7,835 nt of DNA from an uncultured Micrococcales bacterium (GCA_903915555.1 CAIWTL010000206.1:1-7835); one strand, 5' to 3'. Numbered from the stretch's first letter, positions 1 through 5,640 are shown. The notes: a model not told the origin generated them from the letters alone. A program made the numbers and translations.

Positions 1-225
1 CCGGTCGACCCCGTACGCAGCCGCCCCATCGTACCCGCCAGCCCGGGCCCCGGCCGTCTACGTCGCAGGGCCCGCGCCCGGATCCGCCGAGACCTCGCGG
101 ATCCGAACCGAGCACGTGAACAGGGGATGGCCGGTGGGGTAATGACGGGCGATGCCGCAGCGGCGGGCGACTGAACAACCGGGCCGGACGTCATCGGTGA
201 GGTGGGTGGAGGGGCGCCCGACGCG
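1..225. other. Region upstream of senX3 with no supported gene
   Basis: All three plus-strand frames are open over the first 118 bases or more. Frame 1 runs to a stop at 172-174, frame 2 to 140-142 and frame 3 to 117-119. None gives a recognisable protein: the translations are rich in Pro, Arg and Ala, and third-position bias is weaker than in the neighbouring genes. A 3' end of an upstream gene therefore cannot be shown or excluded. None of the frames contains a hydrophobic stretch, so no membrane segment of the downstream kinase is hidden here. A minus-strand TACGAT (33 to 28) could be a -10 box for a divergent gene lying beyond the window. In Streptomyces a divergent phoU sits in this place, but nothing visible confirms it here. 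Confidence 0.5.
79..105. repeat. 9-bp perfect inverted repeat upstream of senX3
   Basis: CGGATCCGC (79-87) and GCGGATCCG (97-105) are exact reverse complements separated by 9 bases. Each arm contains the self-complementary octamer CGGATCCG, so the octamer is also repeated directly with a 19-bp period, about two helical turns. It lies about 120 bp before the predicted senX3 promoter. It could be an operator for a dimeric regulator or a terminator hairpin of an upstream gene. No T-run follows the second arm. Function is inferred only. Confidence 0.45.
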
Positions 226-237
226 TACATTCGCGGT
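226..237 (+). promoter_or_regulatory. Predicted leaderless promoter of senX3 (-10 TACATT)
   Basis: TACATT (226-231) fits the actinobacterial TANNNT -10 consensus. It is followed by exactly six bases and then GTG at 238, so transcription would start at or next to the start codon. No good Shine-Dalgarno sequence precedes this GTG, as expected for a leaderless mRNA. I see no clear -35 box. This is the main reason for choosing GTG 238 over the in-frame GTG at 202, which also lacks a ribosome binding site. Confidence 0.5.
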
Positions 238-1341
238 GTGGCCCGAACACGCGCCGAGCCGGATGGCCGGGACGACACCGTCCAGGTCGCCCGCCCGACC
301 CCGCTGGCACCGGATCTGATCGCGACTCTGCGGGCCCTCCCCGGGCTCAATCTCGTCGTCGATGCCGAAGGTTCGGTCGTCCAGGCCTCGACGGACCTGT
401 CCGATCTCCGCCTCGTCCGGCGCAACCGGCTGGCTGCCGACGATCTGCAGCGCTGCGTCTCCCTGGTGTTGTCGCGCGGCCAGAACGTCATTCGCGAGTT
501 CACCTGGCGACGGCCCCCGGCACGACGAATCGCCATCGACCTGCGGGTCCAGGGGGTTCCCCTTTCCGAGGACCGCGTCCTACTGCTCATCACCGACATG
601 ACGGAGGAGCGACGTCTGGCGGACGTGCGACGCGACTTCATCGCGAATGTGAGCCATGAGTTGAAGACACCGGTCGGGGCCATGAGCCTGCTTGCCGAGG
701 CGCTCGCGGCCGCACGGGACGACCCGGACGCGGTCGAGCATTTCACCGATCGGATGCAGAGCGAGGCAGCGCGGCTGACGCAGCTGATCAGTGACGTCAT
801 CAACCTGTCCCGTGTGCAGGGTGATGACCCGATGTCCCACGCGGAGGTCGTCGACATCGACCATCTCGTGGCGGACGCGAGCGACTACGTGCGCGGCGCC
901 GCCGAGGCCAAGGGCATCGAGATCATGGGTGGGGGCGACGCCGGACTCCAGGTCTCGGGGGATCCCGCGCAGTTGGAGGCCGCACTGCGCAACGTGATGG
1001 CCAACGCCGTCGCCTACAGCGAGCCAGGGACCCGCGTGGCGGTCGCGGTCAGGTCCTCGCCGGATTTGGTGGAGATCGACGTCAAGGATCAGGGCATCGG
1101 GATCCCCGGGGTCGAGCAGGACCGCATCTTCGAGCGGTTCTACCGTGTGGACGAGGCCCGGTCGCGCGTGACGGGAGGAACCGGGCTCGGTCTGTCGATC
1201 GTCCGGAACGTGTGCCGCAACCACGGTGGCGACTGCCTGGTGTGGTCCGCCGAGGGCGAGGGATCCACGTTCACCCTGCAACTTCCCCGGCTGTTGTCGC
1301 AGCCGGCACCCCCGGAAACGCCGATCGAGGAGAGACAGTGA
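238..1341 (+). CDS. senX3: Sensor histidine kinase, SenX3/PhoR-like, without membrane segments
   Basis: This 367-aa kinase should autophosphorylate on histidine and pass the phosphate to the regulator encoded next, the pair being the actinobacterial phosphate-limitation system by homology. A PAS-like region spans about residues 35-120. The HisKA domain has the NVSHELKTP box with phospho-acceptor His140. The ATPase domain shows an N box (RNVMANAVAYS, 251-261), G1 (DQGIGIP, 284-290), an F box (ERFYRVD) and G2 (GGTGLGLS, 313-320). The segment VSHELKTPVGAM and the final GSTFTL are very close to mycobacterial SenX3. Unlike that protein (about 410 aa, two N-terminal helices), the N-terminus is charged and no hydrophobic segment exists, so it is predicted cytoplasmic. 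An in-frame GTG at 202 would add 12 residues and still no helix. Its stop overlaps the start of the regulator gene. Kinase identity is certain; the senX3 name rests on similarity and pairing. Confidence 0.88.
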   Translation: MARTRAEPDGRDDTVQVARPTPLAPDLIATLRALPGLNLVVDAEGSVVQASTDLSDLRLVRRNRLAADDLQRCVSLVLSRGQNVIREFTWRRPPARRIAIDLRVQGVPLSEDRVLLLITDMTEERRLADVRRDFIANVSHELKTPVGAMSLLAEALAAARDDPDAVEHFTDRMQSEAARLTQLISDVINLSRVQGDDPMSHAEVVDIDHLVADASDYVRGAAEAKGIEIMGGGDAGLQVSGDPAQLEAALRNVMANAVAYSEPGTRVAVAVRSSPDLVEIDVKDQGIGIPGVEQDRIFERFYRVDEARSRVTGGTGLGLSIVRNVCRNHGGDCLVWSAEGEGSTFTLQLPRLLSQPAPPETPIEERQ

Positions 1342-2018
1342 CACGGGTACTCGTGGTCGAGGACGAGGAGTCGTTCCGCGACGCCCTCGGTTTCATGCTC
1401 CGCAAGGAGGGGTACGACGTCGCCGTCGTGGCGGACGGCCCCTCGGCCGTGGACCACTTCGACCGGCACGGCGCCGACCTCATCCTCCTGGACCTCATGC
1501 TGCCCGGTCTGTCGGGGACCGACGTGTGCCGCACCATTCGCCAGCGGTCGCGGGTACCCATCATCATGGTGACGGCCAAGGACACCGAGATCGACAAGGT
1601 CGTCGGGCTCGAACTCGGCGCGGACGACTACGTCACCAAGCCGTTCAGCTCCCGGGAACTGACCGCCCGCATCAAGGCCGTCCTGCGACGGGGCCCGGAT
1701 GCCGAGGAGCCGGCCTCCGCGGTCATCGAGGCGGGACCGGTCCGGATGGACGTCGACCGTCACGTGGTCAGCGTGCGCGGGGAGGACGTCGCGTTGCCCC
1801 TCAAGGAGTTCGACCTGTTGGAACTGTTGATGCGCCACGCGGGACGGGTGCTGACCCGCGGCCAACTGATCGACCGGGTGTGGGGGTCGGACTACGTGGG
1901 CGACACCAAGACCCTCGACGTCCACATCAAGCGCCTGCGCGGGAAGATCGAACTGGACCCCGCGCACCCGCAACACCTGCTGACGGTGCGCGGCCTGGGC
2001 TACAAGTACGAGGCCTGA
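1338..2018 (+). CDS. regX3: OmpR/PhoB-family response regulator, RegX3-like
   Basis: The 226-aa product matches the length of mycobacterial RegX3 (227 aa). The receiver domain (about 1-118) has the acidic pocket E8-D9-E10, phospho-acceptor Asp52 (LLDLMLPG), Thr79 and Lys101 (KPF). The winged-helix output domain (about 128-225) carries the recognition-helix region TKTLDVHIKRLRGKIE and ends in VRGLGYKYE, typical of the PhoB/OmpR class. It should bind direct-repeat sites at phosphate-regulated genes when phosphorylated by the upstream kinase. The chosen GTG start overlaps the kinase stop as GTGA and has GAGGAG (1327-1332) five bases before it, pointing to translational coupling. Mycobacterial senX3 and regX3 are instead separated by a repeat-containing spacer. 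The gene ends 7 bp from the convergent lipoprotein gene. Confidence 0.92.
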   Translation: MTRVLVVEDEESFRDALGFMLRKEGYDVAVVADGPSAVDHFDRHGADLILLDLMLPGLSGTDVCRTIRQRSRVPIIMVTAKDTEIDKVVGLELGADDYVTKPFSSRELTARIKAVLRRGPDAEEPASAVIEAGPVRMDVDRHVVSVRGEDVALPLKEFDLLELLMRHAGRVLTRGQLIDRVWGSDYVGDTKTLDVHIKRLRGKIELDPAHPQHLLTVRGLGYKYEA

Positions 2019-2038
2019 CCCGGTCTCACGGGGAGGCC
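2012..2038. terminator. Possible bidirectional terminator hairpin between convergent genes
   Basis: GGCCT (2012-2016) pairs with AGGCC (2034-2038), and inside this CCCG (2019-2022) pairs with CGGG (2029-2032) around a six-base loop. A small internal loop (GA against G) separates the two stems. The structure covers the stop codon of regX3 and that of the minus-strand lipoprotein gene, which are 7 bp apart. There is no T-run on either side, so a classical intrinsic terminator is not shown; actinobacterial hairpins often lack one. Fold strength was judged by eye. Confidence 0.4.
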
Positions 2039-2658
2039 ATGGGCTCCGGTGTGGTCTCAGGCAGCGGGGCGGCAGTGCCCTCCGCGCCTGCTCCCGCACC
2101 TTCACCGGCAGGTGCAGCGCCGTGCACCTCGTCGTTGACCTTCAGCGGGATGGGGGTGGTGCCCTCGGGCGCCGCCTCGGCGTAGAACCCGGACGGCGGC
2201 ACCACGAGCGCGGTGAACCGCTGCTCGGCGGCAGTCCGGAACGTCATCACCACGTCGACGTAGGTGCCGGTCTTGGCTTCGAACGCCAAGAAGTTCGCGG
2301 ACGCCGCAGGCTCGGTGGTCGTACCGGTCTTGCCGTTCTGGATGGAGACGGACTTCAGTGGCAGCACCTCTATGGGGTTCGGCGAGATCTTCGCTCGGAC
2401 TCCGGCCGCCGTGATCGACAGGACCTCGTCGGGCTGTCGCGTGGGGTTGAAGACGGTCGCCAGGAACGCCGCCTTTCCGCTTCCCGGATCTCCCGCGACG
2501 ATGGTTGCGGAGTCGATCGTGATGTCCTCGGCATCGACCTGCGTGCCGTCCCCGGACGCCGACTGGACAGTCGTGGCCGCGTTGAATCCCGACCAGCATC
2601 CCGACAGGCCCGGCACCATCAGGACCGCGATGCCCAGCGCCACCACACGTCGCTTCAC
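2026..2658 (-). CDS. lpqE: LpqE-like secreted lipoprotein
   Basis: A 210-aa protein with a lipoprotein signal peptide: basic KRR at residues 2-4, a hydrophobic core (about 5-17) and lipobox LSGC with the lipidated Cys21. Residues about 40-170 read as one beta-rich domain with alternating hydrophobic strands (AAFLATVFNP, VVMTFRTA, FTALVVPP). The tail (about 180-210) is low-complexity Gly, Ala, Pro and Glu. The start is GTG 2658, because GAGGAGG (2670 to 2664) lies five bases upstream; longer in-frame starts would bury the signal peptide. The position, divergent from carD, is that of mycobacterial lpqE, and the architecture agrees. A relation to PCuAC-type copper chaperones is possible, but the mature part has only two Met and one His, so no copper site is evident. 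The biochemical role is unknown. The lipoprotein call is firm; the lpqE name rests mainly on synteny and layout. Confidence 0.8.
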   Translation of the reverse strand: MKRRVVALGIAVLMVPGLSGCWSGFNAATTVQSASGDGTQVDAEDITIDSATIVAGDPGSGKAAFLATVFNPTRQPDEVLSITAAGVRAKISPNPIEVLPLKSVSIQNGKTGTTTEPAASANFLAFEAKTGTYVDVVMTFRTAAEQRFTALVVPPSGFYAEAAPEGTTPIPLKVNDEVHGAAPAGEGAGAGAEGTAAPLPETTPEPMASP

Positions 2659-2686
2659 GAAAGCCTCCTCGACATCATGCGGCCAC

Positions 2687-2692
2687 AGCCTA
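2687..2692 (-). promoter_or_regulatory. Predicted -10 box of the lipoprotein gene (TAGGCT)
   Basis: Read on the minus strand, TAGGCT (2692 to 2687) fits TANNNT and would place the transcript start near 2680. That leaves a leader of about 22 nt containing the GAGGAGG ribosome binding site. I could not find a -35 box at normal spacing. Confidence 0.4.
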
Positions 2693-2752
2693 GCGGGGGT
2701 ATCGGGGCCTGGCGCGGACAACCGTGCGCAGGACCCGGACAGCAGTCCATGC

Positions 2753-2770
2753 AGCGTGGTGCACCACGCT
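2753..2770. promoter_or_regulatory. Perfect 18-bp palindrome, candidate operator between lpqE and carD
   Basis: AGCGTGGTGCACCACGCT is its own exact reverse complement, with its centre between 2761 and 2762. Symmetry stops on both sides after 18 bp. It lies in the 210-bp divergent intergenic region, and its centre is within about 3 bp of the midpoint between the predicted -10 boxes of the lipoprotein gene (2687-2692) and carD (2837-2842). A palindrome with no spacer suits a dimeric DNA-binding protein better than a terminator hairpin, which needs a loop and a following T-run. The bound protein is unknown. Confidence 0.6.
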
Positions 2771-2833
2771 CGTGACAGGCGTCGGGGGGTGGGGTGGCCG
2801 CGGTTCCGCGCGGGGCTTGGCCCACGTGCCGCG

Positions 2834-2842
2834 TGTTACCCT
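2834..2842 (+). promoter_or_regulatory. Predicted carD promoter with extended -10 (TGT-TACCCT)
   Basis: TACCCT (2837-2842) is a good -10 box, directly preceded by TG plus one base (2834-2836), the extended -10 arrangement. This could make up for the poor -35 region: the nearest TTG (2817) would give a spacer of only 14 bp. The transcript would begin near 2849, giving a leader of about 20 nt with GGAAAGGGG (2851-2859) as ribosome binding site. Confidence 0.5.
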
Positions 2843-2868
2843 TGAGGTCCGGAAAGGGGCCACATCAC

Positions 2869-3339
2869 ATGACGTTCAAGGTCGGCGACACGGTCGTTTA
2901 CCCCCATCACGGGGCTGCTCTGATCGACGCCATCGAACGCAAGGCGGACAAGGAGATCCTCGTCCTTCGCGTGCAGCAGGGTGATCTCATCGTCCGTGTC
3001 CCCGCCGAGAACGTCGATCTGGTGGGCGTGCGTGACGTCGTCAGTTCCGAGGGCCTGGATCGCGTCTTCGAGGTACTGCGTCAGCCCTACGTCGAGGAGC
3101 CCACGAACTGGTCCCGCCGCTACAAGGCGAACCTCGAGAAACTCGCCTCCGGCGATGTCGTCAAGGTCGCCGAGGTCATCCGTGACCTGTGGCGCCGGGA
3201 GAGAGACCGCGGACTGTCGGCCGGCGAGAAGCGCATGCTGTCGAAGGCCCGTTCCGTGTTGATCAGCGAGCTCGCCCTCGCAGAGAACACCAACGAGGAC
3301 AAGGCCGAGGCCCTCCTCGATGAGGTCCTCGCTTCCTGA
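2869..3339 (+). CDS. carD: CarD, RNA polymerase-binding transcription regulator
   Basis: CarD binds the beta subunit of RNA polymerase and the upstream edge of the open promoter bubble, stabilising open complexes, notably at rRNA promoters. The 156-aa product starts with the hallmark FKVGDTVVYPHHGAA. Its N-terminal RNA polymerase-interacting (Tudor-like) domain covers about residues 1-50, and the helical DNA-binding domain about 60-156 contains EEPTNWSRRYKANLEKLASG with Trp81, equivalent to bubble-edge Trp85 of M. tuberculosis. Arg43 matches the polymerase-contacting Arg47. Compared with my recollection of the mycobacterial protein, four residues are missing in the first domain between Glu23 and the LVL strand. 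ATG 2869 is chosen because GGAAAGGGG sits nine bases upstream and the protein then starts exactly where the family does. It is the first gene of the plus-strand cluster and is divergent from lpqE, as in mycobacteria. Confidence 0.95.
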   Translation: MTFKVGDTVVYPHHGAALIDAIERKADKEILVLRVQQGDLIVRVPAENVDLVGVRDVVSSEGLDRVFEVLRQPYVEEPTNWSRRYKANLEKLASGDVVKVAEVIRDLWRRERDRGLSAGEKRMLSKARSVLISELALAENTNEDKAEALLDEVLAS

Positions 3340-3355
3340 TAGGCATCCGGCCGAT

Positions 3356-3367
3356 CCCCTACAGGGG
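3356..3367 (+). promoter_or_regulatory. Small hairpin covering the ribosome binding site of the PIN-TRAM gene
   Basis: In the 33-bp gap after carD, CCCC (3356-3359) and GGGG (3364-3367) can pair around the loop TACA. The GGGG arm belongs to AGGGG (3363-3367), the only ribosome binding site for the ATG at 3373, five bases on. In the mRNA the hairpin could limit ribosome access, or act as a weak attenuator that keeps downstream expression below that of carD. Four G-C pairs are a minimal stem, so this could be chance. Confidence 0.35.
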
Positions 3368-3372
3368 TCACA

Positions 3373-4455
3373 ATGGTTCCCGTGCCCCGTAACCGCTCCA
3401 ACCTCGTGGTGGAGATTCTGCGCGTCCTCGTCGTGATCTTCGGCGCCGCGGTCGGGTTGCAGGTGGCCGAGAACATCACCACGTCGACCCAGCCGGTCCT
3501 CGGCGTGCTCACCGCGCCGATGGTGGGGGTCATCGTCGGAGCCGGTCTGGGCTACTCGTTGGGTGGTGTCCTGTCGCGCCGGCTGGTCGGCGCGCTCGAC
3601 CGGGGCGAGCAGGCACTCGGGGGGATCACACCGGAGGAGCTGGTGTCGGGCGCCATGGGTGCGCTCCTCGCCGCCGCCCTCGTCGCCATCGTCACCTGGC
3701 CCGTCTTCCTCATCACCACCCCGCTGATCGCCACGTCCATCTTCGCGTTCGTCGTGATCGTGGCCGGCGCCTTCGGCTTCACCGTGGCGCAGCGTCGGCG
3801 GTCCGCCGTTCTCGCTGTCGCGTCGAGGGCCGGCGTCGCCGTGGCATCGGGGCCCGGAAAGGGCAGCCTCATCGACTCGTCGGTGGCTATCGACGGACGT
3901 GTCCTGGAGGTGGCTCGCGCCGGGTTCCTCCCCGGACCCGTGTACGTCGCCCAGCCGGTGCTCGACGAACTGCAGGGCCTGGCGGATGCTTCCGACGAAC
4001 GTCGCCGGACGAAGGGGCGGCGCGGTCTGTCGACGTTGGATGAGTTGCGTCACCGCCACGGGGCATCCGTCAGCGTGCTCGATGACGAGGTCCCCGGGGT
4101 GGCGGATGTCGACGCCAAGCTCGTGGCCATCGCCCGGCAGCGCGGATTGGCGCTGCTCACCAACGACTCGGCCCTGGCCAAGGTGGCGGCGATCTCCGGG
4201 ATTCCTGTGCAGAACCTGCACGCCCTGTCCATCGCCTTGCGCCCGCCGATCTCGGTCGGGGACAGCACCCAGGTCTCCCTGGTGCGGGAGGGGAAGGAGT
4301 CCGGCCAGGCCGTGGGCTTCCTCGACGACGGCACCATGATCGTCGTCGAGTCGGCCACCGATGCGATCGGCACGACGGTTCCGGTGGACGTGACGAGTGT
4401 GCTGACGACCTCCAACGGCCGGATGGCGTTCGCGCGCCGCCAGGAGAGCCCATGA
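3373..4455 (+). CDS. Membrane-anchored PIN-TRAM domain protein (YacL-like)
   Basis: A 360-aa protein with four predicted membrane helices (about 11-33, 42-66, 92-112, 114-138) in the N-terminal part, then a PIN nuclease-fold domain (about 165-285) and a C-terminal TRAM domain (about 292-350), a beta-barrel RNA-binding module. Acidic residues that would form the metal site are Asp168 (LIDSS), Glu199 (LDEL), Asp245/Asp247 (VADVDAKLV) and Asp265 (TNDSALAK). The layout is that of Bacillus YacL, also encoded just before ispD, whose substrate is not established to my knowledge. A membrane-bound RNase or RNA-binding role is inference. The ATG at 3373 has AGGGG five bases upstream; a GTG at 3382 is a less likely start. 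Its stop overlaps the ispD start as ATGA. It is not a toxin of a toxin-antitoxin pair: it is too long, membrane-anchored, and has no small partner gene. Confidence 0.88.
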   Translation: MVPVPRNRSNLVVEILRVLVVIFGAAVGLQVAENITTSTQPVLGVLTAPMVGVIVGAGLGYSLGGVLSRRLVGALDRGEQALGGITPEELVSGAMGALLAAALVAIVTWPVFLITTPLIATSIFAFVVIVAGAFGFTVAQRRRSAVLAVASRAGVAVASGPGKGSLIDSSVAIDGRVLEVARAGFLPGPVYVAQPVLDELQGLADASDERRRTKGRRGLSTLDELRHRHGASVSVLDDEVPGVADVDAKLVAIARQRGLALLTNDSALAKVAAISGIPVQNLHALSIALRPPISVGDSTQVSLVREGKESGQAVGFLDDGTMIVVESATDAIGTTVPVDVTSVLTTSNGRMAFARRQESP

Positions 4456-5138
4456 CGGGCTACGCCTGTGTGGTGACCGCGGCCGGTCGCGGCGAACGTC
4501 TCGGCGCCGAGATGCCCAAGGCCCTCGTGCCCATCGGGGGCCGGGCGATGCTCATCCATGCCGTCTCATTGATGCGGGCCCGGCCGCGGATCTCGGGCAT
4601 CGTCGTGGCGGCTCCTGTGGGCGAGACCGAGAACGTCCGCGCCCTGTTCGCGGACTTCGCGGACGTCACGGTCGTCACGGGCGGCGAGTCCCGGACCGAC
4701 TCCGTGCGCGCGGCGGTGGCCGTCGTCCCGGACGATGTGGCGGGCATCCTCGTCCACGACGCCGCCAGACCGTTCGTGCCGGCGCATGTCGTCGACACCG
4801 TCATCGACGCCATCGAGGACGGCGCCGACGGCGCTGTGCCGGGGATCCCCGTGATCGACACCATCAAGGAGGTGGGTCCCGACGACGTCATCGTGGCGAC
4901 TCCTCGCCGGGCGAGCCTGCGTGCCGTGCAGACCCCCCAGGGATTCCGCGCCGACGTGCTGCGTGCCGCCCTCGCGTTGCCCGACGCCGATGCGACCGAT
5001 GATGCACAGCTCGTGGAGCGCGTCGGGGGGAAGGTCCGGGTCGTCCCCGGACACCCCGACGCCTTCAAGGTCACCACTCCCGACGACGTCGCCCGGGCAG
5101 AGGCACTGCTGACGGAGAGGATCGCGCATGCTGACTGA
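4452..5138 (+). CDS. ispD: 2-C-methyl-D-erythritol 4-phosphate cytidylyltransferase
   Basis: IspD joins CTP and 2-C-methyl-D-erythritol 4-phosphate to give CDP-methylerythritol, the third step of the MEP isoprenoid pathway in the cytoplasm. The 228-aa product has the nucleotide-binding loop AAGRGERLGAEMPKAL (10-25) with Arg16 and Lys23, matching E. coli Arg20 and Lys27. It also has VHDAARPFV (101-109), the arginine of ATPRRASL (152-153), TPQGF (161-165) and Lys206 in FKVTTPDD, the expected active-site set. Length is normal and the gene looks intact. The start overlaps the upstream stop as ATGA, with AGGAGA (4442-4447) before it, so translation is probably coupled. It overlaps ispF by 11 nt. 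IspD and IspF are often neighbours or fused although they do not act in consecutive steps (IspE lies between them; ispE is not in this window). Confidence 0.96.
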   Translation: MTGYACVVTAAGRGERLGAEMPKALVPIGGRAMLIHAVSLMRARPRISGIVVAAPVGETENVRALFADFADVTVVTGGESRTDSVRAAVAVVPDDVAGILVHDAARPFVPAHVVDTVIDAIEDGADGAVPGIPVIDTIKEVGPDDVIVATPRRASLRAVQTPQGFRADVLRAALALPDADATDDAQLVERVGGKVRVVPGHPDAFKVTTPDDVARAEALLTERIAHAD

Positions 5139-5619
5139 TCTGCGGGTCGGGACCGGTGTCGACGTCCACCGACTCGACGATGCACGGCCGTTGTGGTTGG
5201 CCGGGCTGTTGTGGCCCGGCGAACCGGGTCTGAGCGGCCACAGCGACGCTGATGTCGCCTGCCATGCGGCCTGTGACGCGATGCTGTCCGCGTGCGGTAT
5301 GGGTGATCTCGGCTCCCAGTTCGGCACATCCGATCCCGAATGGGAGGGGGCCTCCGGACAGCGCCTGCTGGCCGAGACCGCGCGCCGGATCCGCGGTGCG
5401 GGGCATTCCCCGCAGAACATCGCGGTCCAGATCATCGGGAACCGACCCCGGCTGTCCACCCGACGCGAGGAGGCCGACGCGGTGATGTCCGCGGCGGCAG
5501 GCTGCCACGTCAGTGTCAGCGCCACGACCACCGACGGACTCGGCCTCACGGGACGCGGGGAGGGCGTGGCGGCCATCGCCACCGCACTCGTGGCGATCAG
5601 GTCGTCCACCGGTCTGTGA
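5128..5619 (+). CDS. ispF: 2-C-methyl-D-erythritol 2,4-cyclodiphosphate synthase
   Basis: IspF cyclises the phosphorylated CDP-methylerythritol to methylerythritol 2,4-cyclodiphosphate with release of CMP, working as a trimer with zinc and a second divalent metal. The 163-aa product shows zinc ligands Asp12 and His14 (GTGVDVHRL) and His46 (DVACHAACDA), the flexible-loop motif GHSDAD (37-42), GDLG (59-62), and the nucleotide-binding segment ATTTDGLGLTGRGEG (132-146). All family landmarks are present, so it should be active. The start ATG lies inside the end of ispD, with GGAGAGG (5114-5120) seven bases upstream. The 11-nt overlap indicates coupled expression of the two isoprenoid genes. It ends 21 bp before cysS. 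Confidence 0.96.
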   Translation: MLTDLRVGTGVDVHRLDDARPLWLAGLLWPGEPGLSGHSDADVACHAACDAMLSACGMGDLGSQFGTSDPEWEGASGQRLLAETARRIRGAGHSPQNIAVQIIGNRPRLSTRREEADAVMSAAAGCHVSVSATTTDGLGLTGRGEGVAAIATALVAIRSSTGL

Positions 5620-5628
5620 GCCGATCGG

Positions 5629-5640
5629 TAACCTTGGCGG
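5629..5640 (+). promoter_or_regulatory. Predicted leaderless internal promoter of cysS (-10 TAACCT)
   Basis: In the 21-bp gap between ispF and cysS, TAACCT (5629-5634) fits TANNNT and lies exactly six bases before the GTG start at 5641, the same spacing as at senX3. The only purine-rich stretch, GGCGG (5636-5640), touches the start codon and cannot serve as a normal ribosome binding site. This suggests a leaderless cysS transcript in addition to read-through from ispF. No convincing -35 box is visible. Confidence 0.55.

Noticed and set aside
27..33. Minus-strand TACGAT and ATG at the left edge as the start of a divergent phoU
   Set aside because: The -10 box and the ATG overlap each other, and the nine residues before the edge do not resemble a PhoU start.
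95..122. Possible PHO box (GTTCAC-like units on the minus strand around GTGAAC at 116-121)
   Set aside because: Only one unit is convincing. The next GTTC lies 13 bp away rather than the 11 bp of PHO-box direct repeats, so the match is too weak to annotate.
116..174. Two tiny open frames (from GTG 116 and ATG 127) upstream of senX3, possible leader peptides
   Set aside because: Neither has a properly spaced ribosome binding site or a meaningful composition, and both end before the predicted promoter of senX3.
1140..2105. Minus-strand open frame of 321 codons opposite the two-component genes
   Set aside because: It overlaps senX3, regX3 and the end of the lipoprotein gene, and is a shadow of the coding strand.
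1226..2185. Plus-strand open frame of 319 codons in another frame of regX3
   Set aside because: The translation is Arg, Gly and Pro-rich noise running through regX3 into the lipoprotein gene, with no motif and no ribosome binding site.
2026..2658. PCuAC-type copper chaperone as the function of the lipoprotein
   Set aside because: The mature protein has one His and two Met in the wrong places for a copper site; only the general beta-rich layout fits.
2799..2810. CGCGG-TT-CCGCG inverted repeat before carD
   Set aside because: Five-base all-GC arms are expected by chance in this GC-rich spacer.
2836..4221. Long minus-strand open frame of 461 codons across carD and the PIN-TRAM gene
   Set aside because: It lies opposite two well-recognised genes, is rich in His, Asp, Gly and Arg as expected for an antisense shadow in GC-rich DNA, and shows no domain.
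3373..4455. PIN-domain toxin of a VapBC-type toxin-antitoxin system
   Set aside because: The protein is 360 aa with four membrane helices and a TRAM domain, and no antitoxin gene is nearby. It matches the YacL type instead.
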